Positions 42,075-50,941 are shown, numbered from the stretch's first letter. The stretch is DNA of 64,000 nucleotides from Flavobacterium crassostreae (GCF_001831475.1 NZ_CP017688.1:1612001-1676000), one strand, 5' to 3'. The notes: a model not told the origin generated them from the sequence alone. A program made the numbers and translations.

Positions 42075-43041
42075 TGATTGCAATGCTATCGCCTCTTTCT
42101 ATGGCGTTAGCGGTAAAAACCTACAACATCAATACAAAGATTTCTTAAGTGATTTCAAAATATGGAATCAAAAACTACACGCAAAAGAATGGCTTATTTT
42201 TCCTGAAAACATTGGAAAACGATTATCAATAGACGAAACCTCCTTGTCCAATGGCGAACTCTATACTATTTTGACCAACAAAGCTGGAAAGGGAAAGAAA
42301 GGAACTATAGTGGCCATGATTGCTGGAACTAAAGCGGAAACGGTAATCGCTATCATTGAAAGAATCCCTCTTAAACAACGAAATCTAGTCACCGAGATAA
42401 CCCTTGATATGGCAGGAAATATGGGGCTCATTGCCAAGAAATCCTTTCCTAATGCAACTCGCGTCATCGACCGGTTCCACGTTCAAAAATTGGCTACAGA
42501 AGCTTTACAGGAAATAAGAATTAAATACCGTTGGCAAGCTATAGACCAAGAAAATCAGGCAATAGAAAAAGCGAAGAAAAACAAGAAAAGGTTTGAGCCT
42601 GAAGTATTGACTAATGGAGATACTATTAAGCAGTTACTTGCTAGAAGTAGGTATTTCTTATACAAGAATAAATCAAAATGGACGGCGAATCAATTACAAC
42701 GAGCATTATTGTTGTTTGAATTATATCCCGACATAAAAGAAGCTTACAATCTATCTCAAGGATTACGGAACATTTTTGAAAACACAACCGATAAAATCAT
42801 TGGTTTTGCCAGACTAGCTAAATGGCATGAAAAAGTAAATCAATCTGGATTTAAGTCTTTCAATACAATATCTCGAACCATAATCAATCATTATCAAAGC
42901 ATATTGAACTATTTTGATAATAGAAGTACTAATGCATCAGCAGAATCCTTTAACGCCAAAATAAAAGCTTTTAGATCTCAGTTTAGAGGTGTTAGAAATG
43001 TAGAATTCTTTCTTTTTAGGCTAACTAATATTTATGCCTAA
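42049..43041 (+). CDS. ISAon1-type transposase catalytic ORF (ISL3-like DDE), copy 2
   Basis: Frame open from 42049; no ATG or GTG before the conserved SIDETSLSNGE, and the first possible start is a TTG at 42244 inside the catalytic domain. Full reading gives CNAIASFYGVSGKNLQHQYKD, then catalytic Asp regions (RLSIDET; TRVIDRFHVQK) and NASAESFNAKIKAF (Glu). The product is therefore likely made as a fusion with ORF1 by frameshifting (+1 or -2) within 42049-42074, or from a rare start codon. Complete and possibly active. Confidence 0.8.
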   Translation, partial: KRSIDSKPNDCNAIASFYGVSGKNLQHQYKDFLSDFKIWNQKLHAKEWLIFPENIGKRLSIDETSLSNGELYTILTNKAGKGKKGTIVAMIAGTKAETVIAIIERIPLKQRNLVTEITLDMAGNMGLIAKKSFPNATRVIDRFHVQKLATEALQEIRIKYRWQAIDQENQAIEKAKKNKKRFEPEVLTNGDTIKQLLARSRYFLYKNKSKWTANQLQRALLLFELYPDIKEAYNLSQGLRNIFENTTDKIIGFARLAKWHEKVNQSGFKSFNTISRTIINHYQSILNYFDNRSTNASAESFNAKIKAFRSQFRGVRNVEFFLFRLTNIYA

Positions 43042-43074
43042 TTTTTGCTGCTCCACAGGTTTTAGGATTGATCC

Positions 43075-43082
43075 TTTTTTAG
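43075..43082. repeat. target-site duplication of ISAon1 copy 2, right (TTTTTTAG)
   Basis: Follows the right end GGATTGATCC; matches 41637-41644. Confidence 0.9.
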
Positions 43083-43130
43083 CTTCAAAACGAACTAAAA
43101 CAACAACCGAACCGACAACCGTAAAATAAA

Positions 43131-43162
43131 AAACCCTGTAAGTGCTTAGTTTACAGGGTTTT
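43131..43162 (-). terminator. terminator of the tRNA-Ser transcript
   Basis: AAAACCCTGTAA - GTGCTTAG - TTACAGGGTTTT, perfect 12-bp stem, 12 nt beyond the 3' end of the tRNA; read on the minus strand it ends in TTTTTTA. Confidence 0.8.
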
Positions 43163-43173
43163 ACTTTGAAAAG

Positions 43174-43261
43174 TGGCGGAGAAAGAGGGATTCGAACCCC
43201 CGGACCTGTTACAGTCAACAGTTTTCAAGACTGCCGCATTCGACCGCTCTGCCATTTCTCC
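43174..43261 (-). tRNA. tRNA-Ser (anticodon UGA)
   Basis: Minus-strand gene of 88 nt including encoded CCA. Acceptor stem GGAGAAA/TTTCTCC with discriminator G, anticodon loop CTTGAAA (anticodon TGA), a long variable arm typical of class II tRNAs (Ser), and T-loop GGTTCGAATCCC. Its 3' end faces the defence island, the usual geometry for an integrase attachment site. Confidence 0.95.
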
Positions 43262-43418
43262 AATAAAGTGCTTTCCGTGTTGGATTGCGAGTGCAAATAT
43301 AAGATGCTTTTTTGGATTATTAGCTGTTATTTTACAAAAAAAATAAAGTAAATTTAATGTTTTTGTAAAGATCTCATATTCTTTTATTTAGCAGTCGCAA
43401 AAAACAGCGTCAGACTAT

Positions 43419-44552
43419 TTAGTAAGGTACATATTCCGTTATCTCTAAGCCGTATCCTATCATTCCTACTCGTTTTTCTTGTTGGGTGTTGGATACCAAT
43501 CGGATTTTAGAAATAGCAATATCGTGTAAGATTTGTGCCCCAATACCAAAATCTTTGCTGTCTATTTTTATTTTTGGAGCCTTAATTTCTCCTTCTAATT
43601 GCAATTTTTTTAATTCCGAAATTCTATTTAATAGATTTACAGATTGCATGTCTTGGTTAATAAAAATAACTGCCCCTTTGCCGTGTTCGTTAATTACTTT
43701 AAACATGGCATCCAATTGTTGGTCTGCGTTGTTGGTTAAGGTGCCCAGTAGGTCATTATTGACCTGAGAGGAGTGAATTCTAGTCAAAACTGGCTCTCCT
43801 AAATCCCAATTTCCTTTGGTTAGTGCAATATGTACTTGCTTGTTTGTGGTTTGCTCATAGGCTCTTAAACGAAAATTGCCAAAACGGGTTTGGATATCAA
43901 AATCTTCTTTTTTGACAATCAAACTATCGTGTTGCATTCGGTATGCTACAAGCGCTTCTATAGAAACTAATTTTAGATCAAATTTTTTGGCTACTTCAAG
44001 CAGTTGTGGCAAGCGCGCCATAGAGCCATCTTCGTTCATGATCTCTACTATAACTCCTGCAGATTTAAACCCAGCAAGTCTAGCAAAGTCAATTGCAGCT
44101 TCGGTGTGTCCGGTTCGTCTTAAAACCCCACCTTGTTTTGCGATTAACGGAAAGATGTGTCCAGGTCTGGCTAAATCATGTGGTTTGGTATCTGTGTTTA
44201 CTAGCGCTAAGATGGTTTTGGCTCGATCTGATGCAGAGATTCCTGTGGTTACACCGTTTCCTCTTAGGTCTACCGATACCGTGAAGGCAGTTTCCATAGG
44301 ATCCGTGTTGTTGCTAACCATTACATGCAAACCTAATTCTTTGCATCTGCTTTCGGTTAGAGGAGCGCAGATCAATCCGCGTCCGTGAGTAGCCATAAAG
44401 TTTACCATCTCCGGGGTTACCATTTCGGCGGCAGCCAGAAAATCGCCTTCGTTTTCTCGGTCTTCATCATCCACTACAATTATAATCTTTCCTTGACGAA
44501 TGTCTTCTATTGCTTCATCAATGGTGTTTAATTCTATTTTATCTGTGAGCAT
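43419..44552 (-). CDS. ribB: 3,4-dihydroxy-2-butanone-4-phosphate synthase with degenerate GTP cyclohydrolase II domain
   Basis: 377 residues from MLTDKIELN (44552), one base after the stop of the permease gene; the longer frame (44618) would overlap that gene by 65 nt. The N-terminal RibB domain is complete (VVDDEDRENEGDF, HGRGLICAPL, GHTEAAIDFARLAG). It makes the four-carbon riboflavin precursor from ribulose-5-phosphate. The C-terminal RibA-like domain has lost the zinc cysteines (IHSSQVNNDLLGTLTNNAD where active enzymes have SEC...RCDCG) and the arginine loop, so GTP cyclohydrolase activity is unlikely and must come from another gene. Last gene of the DgkA-FtsK-LolA-permease run. Confidence 0.9.
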   Translation of the reverse strand: MLTDKIELNTIDEAIEDIRQGKIIIVVDDEDRENEGDFLAAAEMVTPEMVNFMATHGRGLICAPLTESRCKELGLHVMVSNNTDPMETAFTVSVDLRGNGVTTGISASDRAKTILALVNTDTKPHDLARPGHIFPLIAKQGGVLRRTGHTEAAIDFARLAGFKSAGVIVEIMNEDGSMARLPQLLEVAKKFDLKLVSIEALVAYRMQHDSLIVKKEDFDIQTRFGNFRLRAYEQTTNKQVHIALTKGNWDLGEPVLTRIHSSQVNNDLLGTLTNNADQQLDAMFKVINEHGKGAVIFINQDMQSVNLLNRISELKKLQLEGEIKAPKIKIDSKDFGIGAQILHDIAISKIRLVSNTQQEKRVGMIGYGLEITEYVPY

Positions 44553-44553
44553 G

Positions 44554-46002
44554 TTAGGCTTGTTTTTTTTGGGGAAATAATTTTTTAAATAATTTTTGAA
44601 CTGGAGCAAGTATGGCATCCATGTTTATCAAACCAATATCATTAGTAGCTCTGTAGGTTAACAAAATAGCTAATGGTGTCAGAATAAAAGAAGACATCCA
44701 GGCTCCTAAAAATGGGGTCATTCCGTTTTCTTGGGCTATTCTTTTGCCAAAAGTATTTATAAAGTGAAAGCTAATAAAAATCAATACCGCAAATATTATA
44801 GGAAGTCCTAGTCCTCCCTTGCGGATTATTGCACCCAATGGGGCACCTATAAAAAACATCATAAAACAAGCGTATGCAATTACAAATTTATCATAAAAGG
44901 CAAGCAAGTGGTTGTTAATGTTTTTTTGTTTGTTTGCAAGATCTACTTTGGTAGCCTCTATAGAATAGTTGGTGCTGGTTAAATAGCTACTTGCGTTTTT
45001 TAAAATATTGGATTGTTGATCCAGAGAATATAAAGATAAAATATCCTCAGGCACGGATTTGTATTTGCCTAAAGTATCTTGTAGGTATATGGGTTGGGTA
45101 TTGGGTATTCCGGTTCTTAAGTGAATGTTTTCGGCATACGAAACCACTTCGGTCTTAAAACTCTTGTTCAAAGAATCTATGGTATAACGCAGCTCCTGAA
45201 CATCCAACATCGTATTGGTGTTGGTCACGTTATTTTCGTCTACGTTGGTCGGATTTAGATGGGATAAATCGATGTTTAGAGTGTATTTTTGGAAGGCGCT
45301 TTTAGCAAAAGGCATTTTTTGACGGTCTTCGTATTTTTCGGGAACAATATCCTCGTAATAATTACCATTATTTAATACCAATTGCAGGATGCTGGATTTT
45401 TCGCTACTAATTAATTCTCCATCAACGGCCTTAATAACTATTTTGCTTCCGTCTCCAGTATTGGATTTTTTGTGTATCGTAATTCCGGTCAAAAAATTGC
45501 CGTTTTCGCCAGATTTTTTGTCTACTTTGATGTTATAAAAACCAACCTCACTAAATTGTCCTTCGGCTATGGCCAAAGCGGGTTTTACTTGTGCAATGTT
45601 TTTTCTAAAGTTGGTAAACTTAAATTCTGCATACGGAATGACATTATTGGCAAAAATAAAGGCCAAAAAACTAATTATTACAATAGCAACAGTAAGGGTT
45701 CGTAAGGCTCTTTGGAGAGAAATTCCCGAAGATTTCATGGCTGCAAATTCGTAATTTTCGGCAAGGTTACCAAAAGTCATTATAGAAGCCAGCAGGATAG
45801 ATAGTGGGAGTACCAACGGAATTATTCGGGGCATCGAGAACATCAAGAATTTTATAATTAATACAAAATCCAAATCTTTGCCAGCCAACTCTGCTATAAA
45901 TAGCCAAATGGTTTGCAGTATGAATATAAAAAACAAGATTACAAATACCGTAGCAAATGTAATCAAGAATGTTTTTAGTAAATATTTGTCAAGAATTTTC
46001 AC
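44554..46002 (-). CDS. LptF/LptG (YjgP/YjgQ) family permease
   Basis: 482 residues. Inner-membrane permease of the lipopolysaccharide export machine. N-terminal helices (KILDKYLLKTFLITFATVFV; MPRIIPLVLPLSILLASIMTFG), NYEFAAMKSSGISLQRALR coupling region, a large periplasmic jellyroll (~110-380) and three C-terminal helices (AYACFMMFFIGAPLGAIIRKGGLGLP). Lies 8 nt after lolA and 1 nt before ribB in the same direction. Whether it plays LptF or LptG cannot be decided here. Confidence 0.85.
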   Translation of the reverse strand: MKILDKYLLKTFLITFATVFVILFFIFILQTIWLFIAELAGKDLDFVLIIKFLMFSMPRIIPLVLPLSILLASIMTFGNLAENYEFAAMKSSGISLQRALRTLTVAIVIISFLAFIFANNVIPYAEFKFTNFRKNIAQVKPALAIAEGQFSEVGFYNIKVDKKSGENGNFLTGITIHKKSNTGDGSKIVIKAVDGELISSEKSSILQLVLNNGNYYEDIVPEKYEDRQKMPFAKSAFQKYTLNIDLSHLNPTNVDENNVTNTNTMLDVQELRYTIDSLNKSFKTEVVSYAENIHLRTGIPNTQPIYLQDTLGKYKSVPEDILSLYSLDQQSNILKNASSYLTSTNYSIEATKVDLANKQKNINNHLLAFYDKFVIAYACFMMFFIGAPLGAIIRKGGLGLPIIFAVLIFISFHFINTFGKRIAQENGMTPFLGAWMSSFILTPLAILLTYRATNDIGLINMDAILAPVQKLFKKLFPQKKQA

Positions 46003-46010
46003 CTAGTGAT

Positions 46011-46652
46011 TTAATCTAATTTATTGATGTAGTAATTTGGGTATTTACTCTGCGCAAAGATAAATTGATTTTTTGACAATGGTTGGTTCGTTTTAAAAGA
46101 ATTAACGGTTAATGTTGTCTTTGTGCCTTTTTTGCCCATTTCTATCAAATTATAAATGTGTTTTGTTTGTACATCAATACCCAATAAAATTTCTTTTCGT
46201 TGGTCTCTTGGGTTGGTTGGAATTAGTTTGATGTATTGGATTTTTCTACCTCTCACATCCTGAAGAATATCCATATAATATTTATAGCCACTATTAAAAA
46301 AAGTTAGCATCTTGGATGGTGTAATAGCGTTGTCGTCGTTTTCATTTACGCTGGATATGGTGATTTCTTCGTCTTCAGGAATAATGGTATAGTTTTTTTT
46401 GCCATCAAATATTTTGGTAATTCCCATAAAATTCAAAACATATTGGTTGCCCTTTAGGGTTACGTTTCCTTTGCTGTCTTGATTGATGTTTTCTTTGGCA
46501 TTGTTCAAGGAGTATTTAAAATCAATTACAATATTGTTATAACTTTTAACTTTTGAAGTCACTTGATCTAAAAGCGCTTTTGCCTTTTTGTCTTGTGCTT
46601 GTACCGAAAAGCTAAAAAGAATAATAAATGCAATTTGAATTAATTTTTTCAT
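46011..46652 (-). CDS. lolA: outer-membrane lipoprotein carrier protein LolA-like
   Basis: 213 residues with signal peptide (MKKLIQIAFIILFSFSVQAQ) and LolA-type beta-sheet strands (KGNVTLKGNQYVLNFMGITKIFDGKKNYTI; GSKM-like SKMLTFFNSGYKY). It carries lipoproteins through the periplasm. Only 4 nt after ftsK and 8 nt before the Lpt-type permease, so the three are likely one operon for envelope work. Confidence 0.85.
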   Translation of the reverse strand: MKKLIQIAFIILFSFSVQAQDKKAKALLDQVTSKVKSYNNIVIDFKYSLNNAKENINQDSKGNVTLKGNQYVLNFMGITKIFDGKKNYTIIPEDEEITISSVNENDDNAITPSKMLTFFNSGYKYYMDILQDVRGRKIQYIKLIPTNPRDQRKEILLGIDVQTKHIYNLIEMGKKGTKTTLTVNSFKTNQPLSKNQFIFAQSKYPNYYINKLD

Positions 46653-46656
46653 GTTG

Positions 46657-49095
46657 TTAATTGTTTTGTTCGTTGTTAAAAAATTGATCTAAAGCACTTA
46701 AATCTAGAATGTTTACCGATCGGGCCTTACTGCCTTCAAAGGGGCCTACAATTCCGGCTGCTTCTAATTGGTCAATTAATCTACCAGCTCTATTGTAGCC
46801 CAATTTTAGTTTTCGTTGTAGCAGCGAGGCAGAGCCTTGTTGTGCATTTACAATAACTTCGGCAGCTTCTCTAAATAAAGTGTCTCTTTCGGATATAGCT
46901 ACATCAAGATTGATGCCACTTTCTTCTCCAACAAACTCAGGAAGCAAATAAGCAGTAGCATAGGCTTTTTGGGAGCCAATAAAATCGGTTATTTTTTCGA
47001 CCTCTGGAGTGTCTATAAACGCACATTGCACCCGCACCACATCGTTACCATTGGTGTACAACAAATCCCCACGACCAATTAATTGATCTGCTCCCTGGGT
47101 GTCCAAAATTGTTCTAGAGTCAATTTTAGAGGTTACTCTAAAGGCAATTCTTGCAGGAAAATTGGCTTTTATTAAACCTGTAATAACATTTACCGATGGT
47201 CTTTGTGTGGCAATAATTAAGTGAATTCCTATGGCACGAGCAAGCTGGGCAAGTCTAGCAATAGGTATTTCGACCTCTTTGCCGGCGGTCATAATTAGAT
47301 CGGCAAACTCATCGACCACCAATATAATATATGGCAAAAAACGGTGGCCATTTTCGGGGTTGAGTTTTCGGGCCTTAAACTTGTCGTTGTATTCTTTGAT
47401 GTTCCGGACCATGGCATCTTTTAGCAAAGAATAACGGTTGTCCATCTCCACACAAAGTGAATTTAGAGTGTTGACTACTTTTGCATTATCGGTAATGATA
47501 GCATCTTCTGTATCGGGCAATTTGGCTAGATAATGCCTTTCAATTTTATTGAATAGCGTGAGTTCTACTTTTTTGGGATCTACCAAAACAAACTTTACCT
47601 CAGCGGGGTGTTTTTTGTATAACAAGGAGGTGAGTACCGCATTTAATCCTACTGATTTTCCTTGTCCGGTAGCTCCCGCCATCAGTAAATGGGGCATTTT
47701 GGCAAGATCGACAACAAAGGTTTCATTCGAAATTGTTTTTCCTAATGCAATAGGCAATTCCATTTCGGCTTCTTGAAATTTAGCAGAACCGATAACACTT
47801 TTCATAGAAACCATGGTAGGATTTTTATTAGGAACCTCAATACCAATGGTTCCTTTTCCAGGAATAGGGGCAATGATACGGATCCCTAATGCCGAAAGGG
47901 ACAGGGCAATATCGTCTTCTAAATTTTTAATTTTAGAAATACGTATTCCGGCCTCTGGAACAATTTCGTATAAAGTTACCGAGGGGCCTACGGTGGCTTT
48001 TATTTGTGCAATTTCAATTTTATAATTGCGCAGGGTGTCTACAATTTTATTTTTGTTTTCTTCTAATTCTGCTTGGTTGATTGTAATACCTCCGGTGGAG
48101 TATTCTTTCAATAAATCGATGGTGGGATATTTGTAATTGGATAAATCCAGAGTGGGGTCAAATAATCCAAAATCAGAAACTAATCTGGAGGCCAAATTTT
48201 CTTCCATGATTACTTCTTCGGCAGCAGTTTCAATTACAAAATCGTCTTGTTTCTCTTCTGTTTCTTTGTATGGAGCAGCTATGGGCTTGGTTGTGGCACT
48301 TAAATTAATCTCTGAAGAGCTAGAAATGGTAGGTTTTAAAGCGTCTTTATTAATTTCAAATTGCGCCTTGGTTGGGCTTGGAGCGGGGTTTTCGGGTAGT
48401 TCCTCTGCTTCTGAGGTGGCAAATTCTTCTAGATTGTACGCATTTTCTTTTGCAGTAGCGGTGGTGTTGGCATTTAGATCGGTTTGGATTTCTTTTTTAG
48501 TATTTTCAAAAAAGGCCTGAATTTTCTCTGGAGTTATTTTCATTTTAAAAATAACATAGATCAGTAATCCAAAAAGAAGCAACAATAGGGTGCCGGTTTT
48601 GCCAATGTAATCTTGCAAAAACAGATTCATTTCGTAGCCTACAACGCCTCCTAGTTCTGGCAAAGAAGTAGCAAAAAAACCAAATAGAATAGATACGATA
48701 AGCAGTACAAATAGATCCCAAAACCAGATTGATTTTAGTTTTTTTATAGACAAATCTACCAACAGGTAAATTCCGCTAAGCAAGAATAATCGCACAAAAA
48801 TAAAAGAAGCAAGCCCAAATCCTTGGTAAACTAGCAAATCTGCCAAAAATGCACCTACTTTTCCGGACCAATTGTAAACCGTTTCGGAGCGGTCTGTTAG
48901 TGTATTTACGGCACTTTGATCTTCGTGGCCGTAGATATAAAAAGAGATAAATGCTGCTAATAAAACTACAGCAAATAATACAAACAAACAGCCCAAAATA
49001 AATTGGTGCTGTTTGGTAAATTGCCATTGGTTAGCCTCTTTGGGTTTGGAATTTTTTTTGTTCTCCAAAGGTGCGGATCGTTTTTTTTGTGCCAT
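46657..49095 (-). CDS. ftsK: DNA translocase FtsK/SpoIIIE
   Basis: 812 residues. Four N-terminal membrane helices (~30-185), a variable Glu/Pro-rich linker (~200-320), then the motor: Walker A GATGQGKSVGLNAVL, Walker B YIILVVDEFADLIM, and HLIIATQRPSVNVITGLIKANFPARIAF; the C-terminal winged-helix gamma domain (ASLLQRKLKLGYNRAGRLIDQLEAAGIVGP) reads KOPS-type sites. Pumps chromosomal DNA at the division septum. Complete. Confidence 0.95.
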   Translation of the reverse strand: MAQKKRSAPLENKKNSKPKEANQWQFTKQHQFILGCLFVLFAVVLLAAFISFYIYGHEDQSAVNTLTDRSETVYNWSGKVGAFLADLLVYQGFGLASFIFVRLFLLSGIYLLVDLSIKKLKSIWFWDLFVLLIVSILFGFFATSLPELGGVVGYEMNLFLQDYIGKTGTLLLLLFGLLIYVIFKMKITPEKIQAFFENTKKEIQTDLNANTTATAKENAYNLEEFATSEAEELPENPAPSPTKAQFEINKDALKPTISSSSEINLSATTKPIAAPYKETEEKQDDFVIETAAEEVIMEENLASRLVSDFGLFDPTLDLSNYKYPTIDLLKEYSTGGITINQAELEENKNKIVDTLRNYKIEIAQIKATVGPSVTLYEIVPEAGIRISKIKNLEDDIALSLSALGIRIIAPIPGKGTIGIEVPNKNPTMVSMKSVIGSAKFQEAEMELPIALGKTISNETFVVDLAKMPHLLMAGATGQGKSVGLNAVLTSLLYKKHPAEVKFVLVDPKKVELTLFNKIERHYLAKLPDTEDAIITDNAKVVNTLNSLCVEMDNRYSLLKDAMVRNIKEYNDKFKARKLNPENGHRFLPYIILVVDEFADLIMTAGKEVEIPIARLAQLARAIGIHLIIATQRPSVNVITGLIKANFPARIAFRVTSKIDSRTILDTQGADQLIGRGDLLYTNGNDVVRVQCAFIDTPEVEKITDFIGSQKAYATAYLLPEFVGEESGINLDVAISERDTLFREAAEVIVNAQQGSASLLQRKLKLGYNRAGRLIDQLEAAGIVGPFEGSKARSVNILDLSALDQFFNNEQNN

Positions 49096-49113
49096 TCTGG
49101 TACGTACTTTTGT

Positions 49114-49488
49114 CTAGGTTATTTTTGGCAGGTAGATTATTAAACCAATGATTATTGCTGTAATTGCTGCAAAGAATACTGCTCCTGCGGCAATGTCTTT
49201 TATAAAACCAATCCTTTTATGGTAGTTTGGATGAATAAAATCTGCTGTTTTTTCGATGGCAGTATTAACTCCTTCAATACTCATTACAAGGCCTATTGCT
49301 AGGGTCTGAAAAAGCCATTCTGTGGTAGTTATTTCAAAATAAAACCCAGCAATTGCCATGAGTATTCCTAAAGAAAATTGTACCATCACACTGTGTTCTG
49401 TAGTGATTAGTTTTACCGCTCCTTTAAAGGCATAGGTAACGCTTTTTAGCCTTCCTGTAAAAAAGGTATTGTCTTTTTGAAATTCCAT
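49114..49488 (-). CDS. dgkA: diacylglycerol kinase family protein (DgkA type)
   Basis: 124 residues, three membrane helices. GRLKSVTYAFKGAVKLITTEHSVMVQF, then IGLVMSIEGVNTAIEKTADFIHPNYHKRIGFIKDIAAGAVFF is the DgkA/undecaprenol-kinase signature with the E-x-x-N-T-A-I-E motif. Phosphorylates diacylglycerol or undecaprenol. 18 nt upstream of ftsK, same operon direction. Confidence 0.9.
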   Translation of the reverse strand: MEFQKDNTFFTGRLKSVTYAFKGAVKLITTEHSVMVQFSLGILMAIAGFYFEITTTEWLFQTLAIGLVMSIEGVNTAIEKTADFIHPNYHKRIGFIKDIAAGAVFFAAITAIIIGLIIYLPKIT

Positions 49489-49498
49489 TAATTAAAAA

Positions 49499-49996
49499 TT
49501 AGAGTACCGCCAAGGCTGCTTCATAATTAGGTTCGTCTGCTATTTCACTAACTTGTTCGGTATGCAAAATGGTACCGTTTGCATCGGTAACAATAAGTAC
49601 TCTAGAGTGCAAACCAGCTAAAGGACCATCTAGAATCTCTAGGCCATTGTTTTTTCCGAACGCGCCGGTATTGAAATCCGATAGATTGATGACGTTTTCT
49701 AAACCTTCTGCACCACAAAAACGTTTTTGAGCAAAAGGCAAATCTCTCGAGATACACAATACTGCAGTTTGGTCTAATTTTGCTGCCGTTTCGTTAAATT
49801 TTCTAACAGAAGCCGCACAGGTTCCGGTATCTACACTTGGAAAAATATTTAAAATTAAATTTTTGCCAGCAAATGTGCTTAACGATGCTACAGATAAATC
49901 GTTTTGAATTAGTTCAAAATCAGTAAGTTTTGTGCCTACTTTAGGTAATTCGCCGGTGGTGTTTATTGGATTTCCTCCTAATGTAATTGCTGCCAT
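49499..49996 (-). CDS. tpx: thiol peroxidase Tpx
   Basis: 165 residues. Atypical 2-Cys peroxiredoxin: peroxidatic Cys in SVDTGTCAASVRKF and resolving Cys in KRFCGAEGLENV; FELIQNDLSVASLSTFAGKNLIL and ADEPNYEAALAVL at the ends are typical. Reduces hydroperoxides using thioredoxin. 10 nt upstream of dgkA. Near the thioredoxin and AhpC-type genes below, forming an oxidative-stress group. Confidence 0.95.
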   Translation of the reverse strand: MAAITLGGNPINTTGELPKVGTKLTDFELIQNDLSVASLSTFAGKNLILNIFPSVDTGTCAASVRKFNETAAKLDQTAVLCISRDLPFAQKRFCGAEGLENVINLSDFNTGAFGKNNGLEILDGPLAGLHSRVLIVTDANGTILHTEQVSEIADEPNYEAALAVL

Positions 49997-50119
49997 TTTT
50001 GTTGTTTTTTGTTAGATTTCAAAAGTATGAAATTTATTTAAGATTTGGGATTTAACCGTGTGTTTTAAATCTAATTTTACTATTTTTTAGAATATAAAAA
50101 GGCCCAGAGTTTCCTCCCT

Positions 50120-50153
50120 AAAAAAAAACGCACCTCTTTAGGAAGTACGTTTT
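50120..50153 (-). terminator. terminator downstream of the DUF6952/thioredoxin transcript
   Basis: On the minus strand: AAAACGTACTTCC...GAGGTGCGTTTTTTTTT; the stem has one mismatch and a long T-run. Confidence 0.6.
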
Positions 50154-50177
50154 CAATAACCAAGTATACCTCAAGGG

Positions 50178-50435
50178 CTATTGGTCTATAGAACCCAAAA
50201 CTCTTTTCATAAAGGTGTTTAGGGCTTCTTTTTTGTCGGTACCATCTTGGATCAATTTTTGTACCTCTAGAGCGCCATACATGTTCGAGATGAGTTCTCC
50301 TATAACATCTAGTTCGTTATCTTTTAAAGAAGAAACTTCGGTTAATGCCTCCAGTACCTCAATGGTTTCTAGGATATAGTCTGTATCATTTTGTTCAATA
50401 AACTGGGTAAGGTGTTTGATTACGGGTAGTTTCAT
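50178..50435 (-). CDS. small acidic helical protein (DUF6952-like)
   Basis: 85 residues, all alpha by appearance (KHLTQFIEQNDTDYILETIEVLEALTEV..., GELISNMYGALEVQKLIQDGTDKKEALNTFMKRVLGSID). It matches a short conserved flavobacterial family found next to thioredoxin and peroxiredoxin genes. Function unknown; its place between Trx/Prx and Tpx suggests a link to redox stress. Confidence 0.65.
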   Translation of the reverse strand: MKLPVIKHLTQFIEQNDTDYILETIEVLEALTEVSSLKDNELDVIGELISNMYGALEVQKLIQDGTDKKEALNTFMKRVLGSIDQ

Positions 50436-50509
50436 GTTTTGTGTTTATTGGGTTGTTTTTTAGTTTTAATGCGCAATAGCCATTAGAGTAAACCAGTACG
50501 CAGTACTAA

Positions 50510-50818
50510 TTATAAAATTTCCTGAACTAAATCTAGCAATACCTCTTGTTTGTTCGTTTGTGTTTGGTTTACCAGTTTTCCGTCTACAAAGGTAGCAAAG
50601 GTTGGCAAGTTGCTTACATTGGCTAGTTTTCGGGATTCTGGTGCATTTTCGGCATCTACTAGCACAAAAGTAATGGCTTCGTTCTCGGAGGCTAGTTTTT
50701 TAAATTTAGGTTTCATAATTCGGCAATTACCGCACCATGAGGCAGAATATTGCACTACCACTTTGTTGTTTTCTTTAATTAAATCCGCTAGTGTATCTTG
50801 GGTTAAATCAATTAACAT
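50510..50818 (-). CDS. thioredoxin family protein
   Basis: 102 residues from MLIDLTQDTLADLI (50818); the longer frame to 50899 adds an implausible N-terminus that lies in the gap to the peroxiredoxin gene. Active site SASWCGNCRIMKP (C-G-N-C rather than C-G-P-C) and cis-Pro loop SNLPTFATFV. Likely electron donor for the neighbouring peroxiredoxins. Also the kind of short thioredoxin that occurs downstream of AhpC in Bacteroidota. Confidence 0.9.
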   Translation of the reverse strand: MLIDLTQDTLADLIKENNKVVVQYSASWCGNCRIMKPKFKKLASENEAITFVLVDAENAPESRKLANVSNLPTFATFVDGKLVNQTQTNKQEVLLDLVQEIL

Positions 50819-50941
50819 AAGTATTGTTTTTGGGGTTAAAAAAATAGAGGTTTCTAGTAACAAAGCAGCATAATGCTTTGTTACTAGAACTGGCACCAAA
50901 ATACGTGCTAGTTTGGGGATCCAACCTCTGTGTTTTAGTAA

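Larger units (their letters stand above)
41645..43074 (+). mobile_element. ISAon1-type insertion sequence, copy 2, intact (1,430 bp)
   Basis: Same inverted-repeat ends as copy 1, 8-bp target duplication TTTTTTAG, and both transposase frames uninterrupted. Same orientation as copy 1 and the fragment at 34992. The two full copies look identical where compared, so both moved recently, and together they form 1.4-kb direct repeats around the island. Confidence 0.95.

Noticed and set aside
43571..44400. Plus-strand frames inside ribB, ftsK, nhaC and other core genes
   Set aside because: They are shadows of well-supported minus-strand genes with full family motifs.
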